NCBI RefSeq assembly: GCF_018691265.1
Contig: NW_024881313.1
Location: 644,501 to 708,500, forward strand
DNA from: Tyto alba
Lineage: Eukaryota; Chordata; Aves; Strigiformes; Tytonidae
DNA: 64,000 bases
Reading direction: 5' to 3'
How positions within the stretch are numbered: the first letter of the stretch is position 1; each line of letters begins with the position of its first letter. The notes under the pieces were generated by a model that was not told the DNA's origin, did no database searches, and saw only the letters and a list, made by a program, of their open reading frames with translations. Below, one piece after another: positions 21,783 through 35,795 of this stretch. A program made the translations under genes and the position numbers.

Positions 21783-24700
21783 CAAGCCCTGTTCTATCAG
21801 GTGGAATATTCTCAGGTCTCTACATTCCTACCGGTATGTCCCATACTGCTGTTAGTTACACTAAAAGGAAAGAATAAGGTCTAAAAATTAATTTCCAAAA
21901 CCAAACTGCATCCAGATTAAGTCCAGTTCATTGGCATGAATCGGTGATAGAATTTGTATTTTTAAATATTCATTCTCTGTATTTTAGATTGCATTTTTTT
22001 CACTTAAAAACATTTGGAGTACAATATGTTGTAGATTTAATTACATTTAGGATATCAGGCTAGCATGACTGACTTCTTTTCTATATTCCCTTCAATGTTT
22101 TTATTAGCAGATGTCTCCAGTGAATATGCGTTCTGTATATAGATTGCTCAGCTTGAGGAGAAATGCAGAACGTAGTACAAAGGGCAATTTATGTTATTGT
22201 AGTGCCACAGAAATATAGTTGCAAATTTCTTGCATTGAAAGTCTTAAGTGACTGGGATATCTTAGAGTAAATTGCTATTCTAACAGCACAAAGGTGCTGG
22301 AATCTGTTCCCTAGCACACTATGCTGTAGTACAGCATAGCTCAACTTCCTTTGCCATGAGCTTTGCCACTGATGGTCTGCTATAAAGACATTAAACAATG
22401 ACTGAAACTAAATTACTGCTTGGCTGGCAATCAAATGGCTGTAATTTATGATGGAAGGTTTTCCTACTTGTAGTCCATCAATTGTCATCATAAAATATTC
22501 TTGCACTAACAGGTATTTTGACCAATATTTTGGTAAGTATTACTGCTATTACCTGCCACAGAGTTCCTGTGGGCCAGACTGGTAGTCCCCTTTTACACCT
22601 TGGTTAGCAACTAGGTAATGCCATTGCCTTTGCATACTGGAGAAACTCATTCCTCTCTATTTCCGACTTTTGTCATGTGTAACATAATGGACTAAAAATG
22701 AAAAATTCAGGAATGACATCAAACTTTCAAGATGATACTTATTGTAAAGAACCCTACAGAGACATCAGTGCTAAATTAGAAAAATATCCTTGCATAACCC
22801 AATTTCTGTACTGCTCCTTCTCTAAATATTCATAAAACCATGGTAAGACATTGTGGCATGTAAAGGCACAGGCCAGTTATGTAGAAATGGCAAAGCATGA
22901 ACAGAAATTGAAATTGTGAGTAGTGCCATGAATATTTGCGCAGGCAAATTAAATTAATATCAACAGAAAAGAATGTCTGTGTTACGAGAATAGCTGAGAG
23001 TCATGCACAGCAGGAGAAGGGAGCATTAGTAAGAAGGGTGAGTGTTCAGAGTAACACTAGGATACTTTTTTGGTGTATTTTATGGTAAGTTGGGGGGGCA
23101 AAATGGGTTATTCTTGTTAATATTATCTTTGGTTCAGATCACATCATGTTAGACAAAGTTTTGTACACTCTAGTTATCCTGCCAGTACAAAATTGTTTGT
23201 ATTAGGTTATAAATCTTCATTGGTAACAGATGAGTTTAGAAGTTGGAATACAATCAAAATTTTAAGTACCTTTGAAAAAAAAAAAGTGAAAGTGAGCGTA
23301 ATAGGATTCATTATTAACAGGTTGAGACTGGTTAAAAATACATAGGCTGTACATTAATTAATTTTCATGGCTATTTGTACTTACATTGTTTTTTGAGTAC
23401 ACAGAGCCTTTATTTCAATAAATAGTAAACTCCTGTTATTCATAAAAGAAGTCTTCATGCATTGCATCTAATGTGTAAGCTTTTAAAAAAAGTTGTCATT
23501 GAGTAGTTCAAGAGAACATAAACCACTCAATATTTCTATACAGTAAAATGCCAAAGACAAATGCCAGTTATGCATATCAGGTTTTTTAATCAGCTATCTA
23601 TAGTGAATACAAGGTTATGGAAAAAAAAAATAAAAAAGAAATACAGATTTACCACCATTCTTCCTGCTTATCTCCTAAAGTGGCCATTAAAATCGAATGT
23701 TGCCTAGTTATTGTCAGTTTCTCCCACTACTGTTTGTGATAGCTTTAGAAGAAAATCCTCTGTATTTTATCATTCACAGCTCCTTTATATGTACGTTTAC
23801 CTACAACAAAGGCAGGAGAATAATTTTAATCAAATGTGGAATATCAGATGCCAATTGCAGCTCATAATACAGCTTGAGAAAAACCTCACCATTTACCACA
23901 CGGTTTTGTAGATGCTAAATGTGCATTTTAATGTGAAAGGGAAGAGCAGAGCTCTACTGTTCTTCAGCAACACTAAACCCAGGAGCTCCAGTGTGCCGCA
24001 GCCAAACACCTCATAGAACACAACATGAAAGGCTGCAGTTTAACTGTATTTAGATGCACTGGTTTGATGTAACATCAGCTTGCTTGAATTAATGTCCTGT
24101 GACAAGCCCTCCCTTGCAAACCTTTAGAAGCAAACTGTTTCTCTGTCTACAGTTTTAAGCTGGCTACAGCCTCTGGTAGATTCTGCATTGTTTCTCACAT
24201 ACTGTTTTTTGGACAAAATCGAATCATCGTCTATGAAGGACTAACTACCCAAAGGGTATAAACCCAATTGCTAGTGGTTTATTCAGCTTTGACACTTCTC
24301 AGTGTGATCCTTATTGGCTTTTGTAAAACAAGCAGGCAAGGGAAAGGCTCCAGAGACTTTCTTCTATTCATTTCTGTAATAGTTTTCTTGCCACGGGAGG
24401 CTTAAGAAGATTTGTACTGCCTGCTTTCTTTTCATTAGCAGTGAGTGCAATGCTGTTGGGTAAGTTAATGTGTGAGACTATAAAAAGAAAAGCACAGAAT
24501 TTGAAAAAAAAAAAAGTTGTATTTTCTCATTAATCCATTTTTAATATTATTTTTTTTGTTTTATTCTGTATGGGGTACAGAGAAAAATGTTGTATAACAG
24601 TTGGGGTATTTTCAGTTGTTCTCAGCCAGATGGAGAATTAGAATCTAGCTGTAGTCTGTTTCTTGAATACAATACTATGATTCACTGTTTTTTTGGCAGC

Positions 24701-26583
24701 AGCATGATAAAATTCTTGTTACCAGACTGACAAAGAAACCTGATTGAATTTTCAACACAATCATACTTCCTGTCATGAAATGTAATAATATTTAATGATT
24801 TATTTGTATTTCTGTATGCAACAAAATGCATCAATCTTTGAGCCTTACTTTGACCGCTATATTGCACTAGCCCTCTATACTTAAATTACTATTAAGTGAT
24901 TTACTCTGTATTTCATTCTGAATGTTTACTTTAATGAAAACTGAGCACGTTTGTTGAGAAAACCCCAAAGTTTTATACTTTTCTTAGTAAAATTACTATT
25001 TGCATCAGATTAAAATTTGACTCTGTATAGAAGCACTTCAGTAGTCAGTTTTGTGTGTTGTGATAGTTAATGTGTAAATCTGTATTATGTATAGACAGGA
25101 TAGCTTTTTAAAAAAATTAATACCATACTATCATTATTGTTATAATTGTCCCAAAATCTCTGGACTCATAAATTTTGCTCCAAACAATGCAGAATATGTA
25201 ATGAATATAAATTAACCTTAGAGAATAATCCTATTAGAAGGCAAGTAATACAGTTTAAAGTTTGTATCTGATGGATTGATGGATGATAACTCATCTAGGA
25301 CATATATGTATTAGGAAGAATGAACCTGATGATAAATGTTAATAGTCATTAAAGGATCACTGGATGCTACCTCTCCAAACTTTTAAAATCATACTTCTCA
25401 TCATGAGCAAATGTAATCTTCTTTAATATTTTTGTTGTCTGGTGTATTATACATGTTTGTTGTCTTTTTCTTTGTCCCCCAACACACACTTAAAATTCTC
25501 TTCTGGGATATAAATAATACAATAATGACTTAGGAAAAATGCTGATAACTCATCTGAAACAATTCTGTAGGAATTATGTTCTTTTTTTTTTTTTTTAAGA
25601 GGGTAAGCACAATTGTTCTCTGTCTGGTAGACCAGTAGTTCAAGATTTATAAAGCAATTCTTAGTGAAATGTGTACAGATAGTGTGGGGTTTTTAAATGC
25701 TAAGTTTTATTGTTTTTTTTCCAGACAGTTACTAGTATACTCTTTGACATTTTGAAATATTCAAGCAGATCTAACTGTTGATAGATGTAACTCAGTACTA
25801 TGTCAGATTTATAGAAATCACATTGCCTCCAGCCACACTTGTCAGCAATTCTGCTCTTTTGATTCCCAGTTGCCCAAGAACTGTAGCTTGAAGCATTGTC
25901 AGTGTGTGATATCATTAATCAAGAAACCAGTTATAATCTGTTTTGTTTTAATTTGCATGCACATGACTACAAATTACCATTTACAGTTATTCAGCCCTCA
26001 GAAAACTATAGTCACTGCTTGATGGTTTATTTGTATTCTCTTTGTGTTTTAATAAGACAGAGGCATGATTCACTGGAAGCTAGCATAGATCATAGCCTAA
26101 AAATGGCCCTTACTCATAAGAAGTTGCATGGGAAAGTAAAGCTAATTTCTTAGAGAAGCATTTGACTCTCAGATTTATTATAATTTTATAAGATGCAATT
26201 CTTTATATTTTTTTTGTCCAGAAAATATGCCTTTTCCCATAGTTGACCCTACTGGTATTTTATTTTTGTTAGCTATTTTTTTAGCTACAAGGCTGCTTCT
26301 TGCCAAACCTGAAAGTCCACTCAGTCGTGGTGCAGGGGCAGTTACAGTTTTCTGACCGAATTCTATCAGATAACTCCAAGATCTTGTTCTCTGACATAGT
26401 AATCAGAACATTTCTGGATAACGTGTCAGTGAACATACATAGAAGGGACACATGAACAGATTTTTGAAAATTTAATATGATTAATCTGTTGCCCTCCTTA
26501 TGAACTGTTCATTAGGGCTGTCATGGCTATTGACTTTTCTTTTTCCACTTGTATTGCGTGCATTGATCTGTCTTCATTTAAAG

Positions 26584-26612
26584 TTTTATCCCATGGTAGC
26601 CATGGGATAAAA
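26584..26612. repeat. Perfect inverted repeat, 13-bp arms, 3-nt loop
   Basis: TTTTATCCCATGG (26584-26596) and CCATGGGATAAAA (26600-26612) are exact reverse complements around TAG. The adjacent ATTCCTGCATCACTGAAGTC resembles part of an old amniote palindromic repeat, so the hairpin may be a remnant of it. Confidence 0.9.
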
Positions 26613-27129
26613 TTCCTGCATCACTGAAGTCAATATTAACATTTAGAACCTGAATAGAGTCAATATATCACCATATTATCTTTATGCAATACTCCAACTG
26701 CAGTATGGAAGGCAGAGGTAGAAAGGTAGAGTTGCTACAGTGATCCAAGCTTAAGTTTTGGAGCCATACCCTGTAGAAGTGGGCAGTGACACAGAGGTGC
26801 TTATACTCAAAAATAATTAATTCTAATTGTGATTCATTCCACCTTCCTCTACCTTTCAGATATTTTGGAAGGCATTTAACTTTAAAAAAAATGCATTGTA
26901 ATACCTTGAGAATGACATTTGTAGACTAATAAATATGATAGGTGTATTTCTGCTGCTGCAAGCACTTATGTGAGCTTTTCTTTTTTCCTTTTAAAGGTCT
27001 TTGCTACATAGAGGTTTTTATAAGACATTTTAGAATTATAGAAAAAAAAAAAAAAACTTTTGCATAGCCTTTCAGCAGAATATAACCTGTAATATTTTTT
27101 TTTTTTTTTGAGACTATTTTTAACAGTCT

Positions 27130-27215
27130 CCAAGGACTCTGATCAGCATTCTTTATTGACTCAAACTCCCCTTGATTTCAATAGGCATTTTCATGATTAA
27201 AAGAACCTGTAAGGA
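27130..27215. mobile_element. Possible relic of an ancient palindromic (MITE-like) amniote repeat
   Basis: The core CTTGATTTCAATAGGCATTTT, preceded by GACTCAAACTCC and by CTCTGATCAGC, resembles a dispersed amniote repeat centred on a CATTGACTTCAATGGGAGTTTT-like palindrome with ACTCAGGCAAAACTCC beside it. This identification is from memory of the repeat's pattern, not an alignment, and the copy would be very diverged. Confidence 0.4.
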
Positions 27216-29956
27216 ATGTTGAATAGAGTTAACTTATTCAAATGCAAGCAAATCCTTTAGCCTATATTTTCACAGGGAAATTAACAATATAGTTATTACA
27301 CACAGAAGAAGCCTAAGCTCTCATGCGTTATTTGGGTGTCAAAATGATGGCATCTACTATTTTAGAGCTATTTGTTATTTTGACAGTGTGGATCCAGGCT
27401 ACATTGCACAGGATGAACCCTGAATTTTACACAACAAATAATGAAATATAGCTGCTTCACTACCTCTCTTCACATGATTAGAAAAAATTAACTTTGCTTT
27501 ACATCACTTTAAATCTATACCTGCTATTGAATCCTACTGTAGATTTTTAAAATATGCATATGTCATTTTTCTTCTCCCTATAACATGGTCCTCATTATAG
27601 CACAACGAACTAAGAGCTAGTCATCTTATCATATGGTATCACTCCTTTGAGAGAGTGATCAAGAAATTAGCAAGTAGCTTGGGAAAGATTTCCTGATGTT
27701 GATTGTGTTGATCAGGTGACTCTCAAGGGGACAGGATGTCCAGAGGGTACAGTTAGAGGGCCACAGAAACTCCCAGAAAGCGAATGAGGAAACCTGCATG
27801 TACCACAGTATGTCTCAAGAGAGAAGGCTGAACAGTTTTGAACAAGAACAGAGAAGTATTGGAGGTTGAAGACTTTGTGAACTGGGAAGCTTGGCTGAAT
27901 CCTGGCAGATACTGAGGATAGGTTGTGGAGTCCATTAATAAAATGTAAAAGCATGTAAGATTATAGCTTAAATGAGGAGATGACATCTGAGAAAGACTTT
28001 TCAGAGATATGAAATGGGTCTGCCAGAAGTAAGAGCTGGCTCAAAAGGAGCTGGAGTGGAGCTGAGGTATCCAAATACGTTGGAGGAGAAAGCATTTAGG
28101 TCCACTTTATAAAATCCCCAATAAGATGCTTTGTTCTGTCACTTGAAAATTCCTTGGTAAGCCATAGCATCAGCTGAAGGCATCTGCAGAACTATCCAAG
28201 CCATTACAGAATATTACAGGGTAGAATGATGCAGATGGATTCCAGTTCTTTCTGTTCTCCAGGCTAACCAGAAATGAGCCATCTTTAACCTGAAATAATG
28301 TGTCTATGTTAGTGTGTGCTGTTACCAACTCACTTTTTTGTGTCATTCCATGACAAATTGGCTACATGGGTTCTGGACTGGAGATATTTGGATACCAGCC
28401 AGGTTGGAGAAAAAGCAGTGGGGTAGACCTTCCCTATGTTATCCAGGACATCCCCAAAGCATGCCCTTGTGCAGTATGATGTTTCTCTGAAACAACTGCA
28501 GGCAAAACTGACTACATTGCTGAAGTATTCAAGAGAAACACATTCTATTAGTGCTTTCAAAGGAAGTTAGATAAGGTTTTTTATGTGTTTAGATAAATTG
28601 TGTTTATGTAGAGAAGGTATTATCAGATAGAAGTGGGATTTTCTATTTCATATCAACACTCATCTATTGTAGGACGAAATCTTATTTAGCTTCTATTACA
28701 GTGATTCACAATTAAAGCAGACTTTAAATTTTCAACTATAACATGAGCAAGCTCAGATTTCAAACTTCTATCAAGAACTGTCTACCCATCCATTGAATAC
28801 TCTTGCAAGAGCTGCCTTTCTTGACTTGCATAATTCAATTAGGGAATTGTCTTGTAAGGAACAAAAGATGATAAATGGTGATCAGATGATTGCTCTGTTA
28901 ATAAGGATATAATGTGGATTGCTGAAAGGTATGTAGATATGATGCTGACAAGGAATGTTAATTAAGGATACAATTTATTTGCATTGTTCAAAACCATAAA
29001 ATTTGCTAGGTTAAGAAAACTTGAAAAGCAAAGTTTTTAATGAATGTGATAGAATTTGTTTTTCATTGCCTTTGAAGGTGTCAAATATATGAATGGAATT
29101 TCCTGTATGAAGAGACTTTTCATTGCAGAATAAAATTTCAACACCATATGAGGGAGATGTAGTGGAAACCTCTATAATTAAAGGCATTACGTATGTGATT
29201 CTTGTTGAGTTATACAGTTTTGTATTGAAGAGAAAAGGGTTCTTTCAGATATATTAATTTACTTTGGGGCATTTTGCCCCACTGTGATGAGAAAGAAGAA
29301 AATGCTGCAAAAAGTGAAATTACTCCAGCATATTATTGGGATGCTAACTTCAACTTTGAGAATAAGGAAGTTCATGGTACAACTCTTTTTTATGTAACTT
29401 CAGCTCTTCCCAATAATGGCATAATCAGCTCTTGATCTGCACTGCAGCTTCTATTTCAGAGCTCCTTCTGGCCTGCTCCTAGCAGTAAAGACAAAGAATG
29501 TTTATTGCTTTTATGAACAGGCCTATGCTTTCCAGAATTTATTTTGAAGTCCAACTGGAGACTAGTCTTTCTACACATATTCTGCTTATCTCTTTCTGTT
29601 TCTCTTTCTTTCTTGATGCTTCCCCAAACATATGCTCTCCAGCCAGTTGCTCCTGTCTTCTTTTCCTTCCTCTAGAGCTGCATATAAGAGCAGTTGCTGT
29701 TGCACATTCACCCCCTGTACTGCCACGTGCTGTGTGTAGCCTAAATAACTTAGAGATATAGCTTATAGACTTAACATTTGAGATCAGGCTCTTCTCATAT
29801 TTGCTCTACCACATGACAGAAACAGTGCAAATAAAAATGGGAATGAAAAGGATTAATATGTGGTTCAGCAAAAGGGAATGCTAACCAGCACCAAAATCAG
29901 AGCTGAAATGCATCTCTCTCTCATGAACCTGAGTCTTTTACATGAGGTGAAAAGGT

Positions 29957-30015
29957 GATATATATGCATGTGTGTATATATATGTATCATGTAGATAATA
30001 TATATATATCATATG
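29957..30015. repeat. TA/TG microsatellite
   Basis: These are interrupted TATATA and TGTGTA runs, including two ATATATAT cores. Confidence 0.75.
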
Positions 30016-30666
30016 TTTTAGATACATACTAAACAGGAACAATGGCTGACTAAGAGTAACTGTTCCACAGACAACTTTTCTTTGTAGAAAACAAACACAG
30101 TTAGGTCTGACAGGTCTTGATAGTTGGTCTCATGGGAACTGTTGAGAACTTTAATTCAAAGCAATATTATGTTGAGCTGCATTACAGCTCTAGCTGCATT
30201 CCCAGATCAACAGACATTTCTCTCACAGGTTTACTTGAAAGATTTTAGCAAGGAGTTTATCTGTGATAAGTCTTTATTGCTCCTGATATGGGAGGTCCTC
30301 AGTGACCAGCTAAAGAATCTTTATCTAAGTAATTTGTCCTATTCAGGCATCTTTCACAACTGCTCTGTTGAACTCAGCAGATTTATATTGTTCAGGGTTG
30401 ATAAGTGGTTCATTGATCAGTTTTCTTTCCATGAAGAGAGAATACAGTAGAATAGTATAATCTATGCTACTTATGCTGACTGAGAGTAATGCAACATAAT
30501 GAACCTATTTTTTTTTTGTGAAGTTTCTACAGGCTAGCCCTGAAGGGATACATTTTATGGTCCATTTGACATGCTCTGCATATCTGTTCATACTAGGACT
30601 GATATCCTTTTTATCAAAGTCCATCTTTCATGTTGTTATGTAGAGGTTTGGGTTTTTTTGGTTTGT

Positions 30667-30668
<2 letters not shown>

Positions 30669-30702
<34 letters not shown>
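30669..30702. repeat. Poly(T)34 tract
   Basis: There are thirty-four T residues preceded by GT-rich GGTTTGTGG sequence. The sequence downstream on the plus strand shows no retroposed body, so a minus-strand poly(A) tail origin is unproven. Confidence 0.85.
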
Positions 30703-30703
<1 letters not shown>

Positions 30704-33700
30704 TGAAAGCAGAGAACCAGAATAGTATCCATTAACACAAAAGTCACTTCAGTCTCAATATGATTCGACTGACTTGGTTCAGCACCTCTTGGGTGAAACA
30801 GCTGTGTAAATCTTTAACCTCTGTAGAAGTACCCTTTAAATCAATAAGAATAAATGAAAAATGATTAATGTGCTGGAATCACTAGAGAATGCTTCTGTTC
30901 ATGAGGCTGGCAAGTGTCTATGACCAGTCAAGCAGTTAGCAAACAATATGGCAATTCATGTCTCTACTATACTTGGTTTTAACTAGTCTCCCTTCATTGA
31001 CTTTTCAACACAAAAAGAATAAATGTTTCACCTGCTCCATGAGGTAGCACAAATTTTTGTATTATGATGGGTTGGCCTTTTAAAAGCCAAGTAGCTGTAC
31101 CTGATCTGAAAAAGTCCATAAAATATGGGAGAAGATCCAAATTACTTGCATTCCTATGGCTGGCTTAGTTACTGATGAGCTTTAGTAAATGGTGATGTGC
31201 ACGTTCTTACCCAAACTGTACATTAAAACTTAGCATCTTAAATAACATTGGTAAATTTGGACAAGATTGAATCTGCCATCTTACGAACCTATCTTCCCAC
31301 ACAGCAAAATAGGTATGTAATAGTTGGATCTGCATTCAAAGTCAACGTCAAGGAACTAAATCCTCTTACAGTTTACTTCTTGACTTTAAACAGTGACCCA
31401 TACTAGGAAAGAATCACTTGTTTCCTATCAAACTATTTCACTGCCCAAAGTTCTTGGGGCTACAGAGAATAAGGCTGATATATTGTAGGGAAGGCTATTA
31501 CCGTCTCACTTTTCTGAAATAAATAAAGCTCAAAAATATCTTGCAGCTGTAACAAAGGAAACCAGAAGGATTTCTTTGCATGTTCTGATATTTCTTCTAA
31601 GTTTTACTTTGAAGAATAAAGCAGTCCCCTTAAGAAATTATATGAAAACTTTCTTGGCAGGGAGAAGGATGAACTTTTTATATGGGCAAGTGGTAAGCTC
31701 CTTGGGAGTGGAAATGGCAGCTGGAGAATCTAATCTGAAGAAAGCTAAGACAGCAAATAGCTTGTCATCAGGACAGGTTTCTGGCACTGTTATCACTCTT
31801 GAATGAATCTGTTTTTATTAGCTGTTAGGTATATTAATTAGCATTCATGTATTCTTTAATCAAGACATTTTCTTCTTGATATATCAGAATTACTACATAC
31901 ACATCTTGTTATAGTCTCCTAGCAACAGAAACTTTTCTTAAGTTGATGTTTTACGTCTCAAGAGTTGTGTCCAAATTACTCTGAATAGCCTTAAATTTTC
32001 ACAGTTTCTAAAATTTAATCAATCTCATCTTTTGTTAGTTTGATTTTCTAACAAAGGCATCTGATTAAGTTATTTCCTGAGCCTTGGTTACAGTATCATC
32101 CCAAATGTGAATATTTCAGATCATGGCACACAGAAACAAAAATCTCAACCAATTATGCCTACATCTTGAATGGGATACGTTATTAAGATCTATAGTTTCT
32201 CAAGCATTCTCAGAATCAGTGATCTTGAAGAGACCTTCTGCAGTTATTCTTTTAACTGACACAGAGCCTCTGCAGTTACTGTTAGTCAAAGCCATTGATC
32301 ATTGTTAACAAAATTTTTACCAGAAGGTCTCACTGCCTGACATTTGGAAGTGGCAATGGAAGGAAAGTTGAAATGTTTATTTGCAAACTTCTGAATACTC
32401 TCTGTGGTCAAAAGTGTGCTCCGCTTCACACCTAAATAGATAAATTCAGAGGGTAGTTTTGAGAGCAGAAAAGAAAAGTCACAAAGTCTTTGTTCATGCA
32501 AAACCAATGCATATCAATGGAGAATGGTGACAGTTACTTGTCCAGATCATGAACAGGGAGGCCTCTGGATATGTTGCATCAAGTTGTTCACTGAATACTC
32601 TGCAGACTTATTGCCAGCTTTATTGCTCTGAAACTGGCTCCCACATATCTGCCTGGGATTACAGGCAGACCTGAAAGTGTTGGCATCATCATTAATGTGT
32701 ATGCTGCAAGTACACATACAGTATATACAACAAACTTGACCTACACCCTAAGATCCTAGTCATGCATGCTGTGGTCATGTCCAAGACTAGCTGTCATGCA
32801 GTAGCCAGATTGCAGCATCATTTTTCCAAGGCTACCTGATGCTTGGAAATTCTGGACAAATGTGTATTTTCAAAATATTCTAGGATTAGTATTTCAGGAA
32901 GAAAAGAACTTGAGTATAGGAAAATTTAGATGCATGCTAGCCCTTGGACAGCACATCTTTATGTTGATCTCTGAGTTCTTAATTCATTGTGGTCAATGCA
33001 GCCTTTGAATGGCTGAACTGGTACTTACGTTGTTTGTTTCTGTCTGGCCTCTAATGGTTTTTATACAGTTGTAAACCTTAAATTATTTCTGCAGGTTTTC
33101 TGTCGTGCTTACCTCTGGAACTGTCAGTGTGTTACTGAGCAGTATGTACTCCCAAACTGCAGACCCATTAGTTCCTGTCTATCACTTTATACACATATAT
33201 AAACAAGAGTTTAATGTAGTACTGGATATGGAGAAGTTGTACATCTGCAAATAGGTCCACAGGTTTTCATACCTTTTGATTACCGTCATATAGCCAGGAG
33301 TGATTTTTTTCCTCATCCCGTGTTAAATTTCTAGCTCCTCAATAAACAAAAAATGGTCTATTCCTGGCTCTTGAGAATTTTGTCAAGAAGCAGTTGCTGG
33401 CAGTAAATTATGTGTTTCCTCCTCATGGATTTGTACCAACTGTACAGGTATTTTCAGGAAAGTGTGTGGTTGTAATGTGTGGATTAATATGACAGTATTG
33501 GTTTTATTTCTAGCTGTTTTATTTGCTTGATCTCTGGTTTGTCCTTATTTTTTATCCAAGTGTGATACAGTCTACTGCTTCCCTGGGATATTGACACTAC
33601 TTTGGAACTGTCTAGTCTGGTTATAAGCTACTCAGCTCAGTTTATTGTATTTTAAGACATACTGCAATCACAGTAGCAATCTATTTCTTAGTTATTGATG

Positions 33701-34138
33701 TTGCATAAATACCACTTTTTTATATATGAAAAATCATGATGTTCTGTATGTAATAGGATTGTGCTAATACTTTTATAGCTTTCTGAATCAAAATGTTCTG
33801 AAGTAAATTGGGAGTCAGCTATCTGTGCAGATGAGACCTTGAAAACAAGCTGATTCTGGGTGACTCGACAGTTACTCAGCAGCCTGGAGAGACTCCTCAC
33901 AAGCCTTGCACCTGGTCACTGTGAAAGCATGAAAAGGAATAAGTAATTCTATAAAAAGCCAGGTGGATTTCCACTACAAATGTTGTAGATGATTTTGATG
34001 CTTTTTTGTGCAATAAATTCATTTTAACAAATTGGAATTTACTGACCATAAGAGATTTTAATTTTGGCATCCCTTGACTTTGTCACTCTGTCCTGAAATT
34101 ACCTGAAATCACCTTGCTGGACTTTCTTAAAGTAGTAA

Positions 34139-34169
34139 TAAAATAAAAAAAAATAAAAAAAAAAAAAAA
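34139..34169. repeat. A-rich tract with TAAA interruptions
   Basis: This is an AATAAAATAAAAAAAAATAAA-like tract ending in A15, a simple A-rich repeat. Confidence 0.8.
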
Positions 34170-35324
34170 GTGGAAAACTGGAACAGGTGTTTAGGAAACA
34201 TAAAGTTTTTATTTTTGGCTTTGTGTGCTTTAAATCACATAAGTTTTCTTTTATGTCTGCCTTTGTAAGGTCTGATACTTTTTGCTAGTATCTGTTTGGG
34301 ATAGGGTTAGAATCACATAGGGATTAAGTGCGGTTATTGACATGTGGGAAAGCCTGCACAGTTTATGTGTGCTTCTCAAGTCCTGCATTTTACAACCTTC
34401 TTGGAAGAAAAAGAGTAGAAATGGGATGTTGCAGACTTTATTTCTCCATGGAAGAAAGTATCAAGAAGGAAAGGAAATACATGAAGTTCACACTTCTGTA
34501 GAGATAAGAAGCTCCAAGTTCTTGGCAGGTTATTCTGTAGTTCAGAAATTCTGTGATGCTGAAACCAGAAAGCCCTGCTTAATGAATAAGTCTTTAATAA
34601 GGAGATGGCTGCTACAGGTGAAAGTTGGTAAAGTATTACAACAGATTGATCCATGAACCAACTCCCTCAGACTTGCTCCTTACTCACAGGCTTTCATTCA
34701 TGGTTGCCTGCAGCACCTCATCTCTCACAATCTTCTTTCTGACTAAATGACTACTTTACTTTTAATTCCTTTTAAGATAATGGCCTTAGGTTCCATCCCC
34801 GTGTTTACCTAGATCCTCTCAGGACAAACTGCATCCCTGATAACTATTTCAGATGTGGATGGGAGACTTACAGATCATTCCTATCGTACTTAAGAGAGTA
34901 CTCCATGCTTCTAAGGCCAAATTCCTTTCCTGTCCTGACTGTGGTGCTTTTATATTGTTAAATCATGTGGCCATGACCACAATATCCTCAAGACATGCCC
35001 AGTCATCATCAGATCTCTACTTGACATATGCCTCTTCAGAAATTCCTTGGCATAAGCAGGATGCTCAGTACTCATATACATGGTCACCCTGCAAAAATTG
35101 CTAGACTATTGCCTTGGAAAGGACAACATTTGCTGCCATAGCAATATTCAGAGTCTTCCCAGTTCCAAGAGTGATGAACAGAGAGCCACACCACTGGATT
35201 AACTAATACGTTAGAGCACTCCTAATTTTGTTGTGGATGTTCAATTTTCAGAGGCCTCTGGAACTCTTCCTCTGGTTTTACTGGCCAAAACCACACCTGC
35301 CTAGCTGATATTAACCCTTTCCAG

Positions 35325-35795
35325 TCACTGTGCCTTACCTTTACCTGCACCACACATGTACATAAAACCAACTGCATTTGCCTCTTGGCAGCTGTTGCAA
35401 GACAAAATAAAATGCTTGCCTCTCCTTATAGCTATTAGAGGCAGACTTAGTGACTTGTCTTCTTTGAGAAGACGTGAGATTAACCTAAAGCCAGTAGTCA
35501 TGAATGTCCAAGCTCCTTGGCAGAAGAAAACTGAAGAGCTCTTATAATTACTTGAAACCTTTCTGGCTTTTTGGATGCAAACACCACTGTTAAAGCTCAT
35601 TGCCCCAGGTCTCAGGAATGATCTGACAGACTGGTGCAGACTGTATGCATTGAGAATCTCTTCAGACCTGATCCTCTCCGCCTCAGGGACAGAGCTCTTC
35701 AGGTTAGAAGAAGATTTTTTTTTCCCTGAAAGTCCTGGTGATTTTTTTCTGAAAGTACTTAATGCTATGTATACTCTCCAACAGCATGAAAACAT
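35325..35795 (-). other. Unrecognised 156-codon open frame, probably not a gene
   Basis: This is the longest open frame outside an LTR. It has no signal peptide, membrane segment, zinc knuckle or enzyme motif that I can see. Plus-strand frames at 35356-35547 and 35575-35811 overlap it, so the whole block is simply poor in stop codons on both strands. It sits in the slightly GC-richer 31-36 kb block. It could be eroded retroelement coding sequence or chance; I lean toward chance. Confidence 0.2.
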
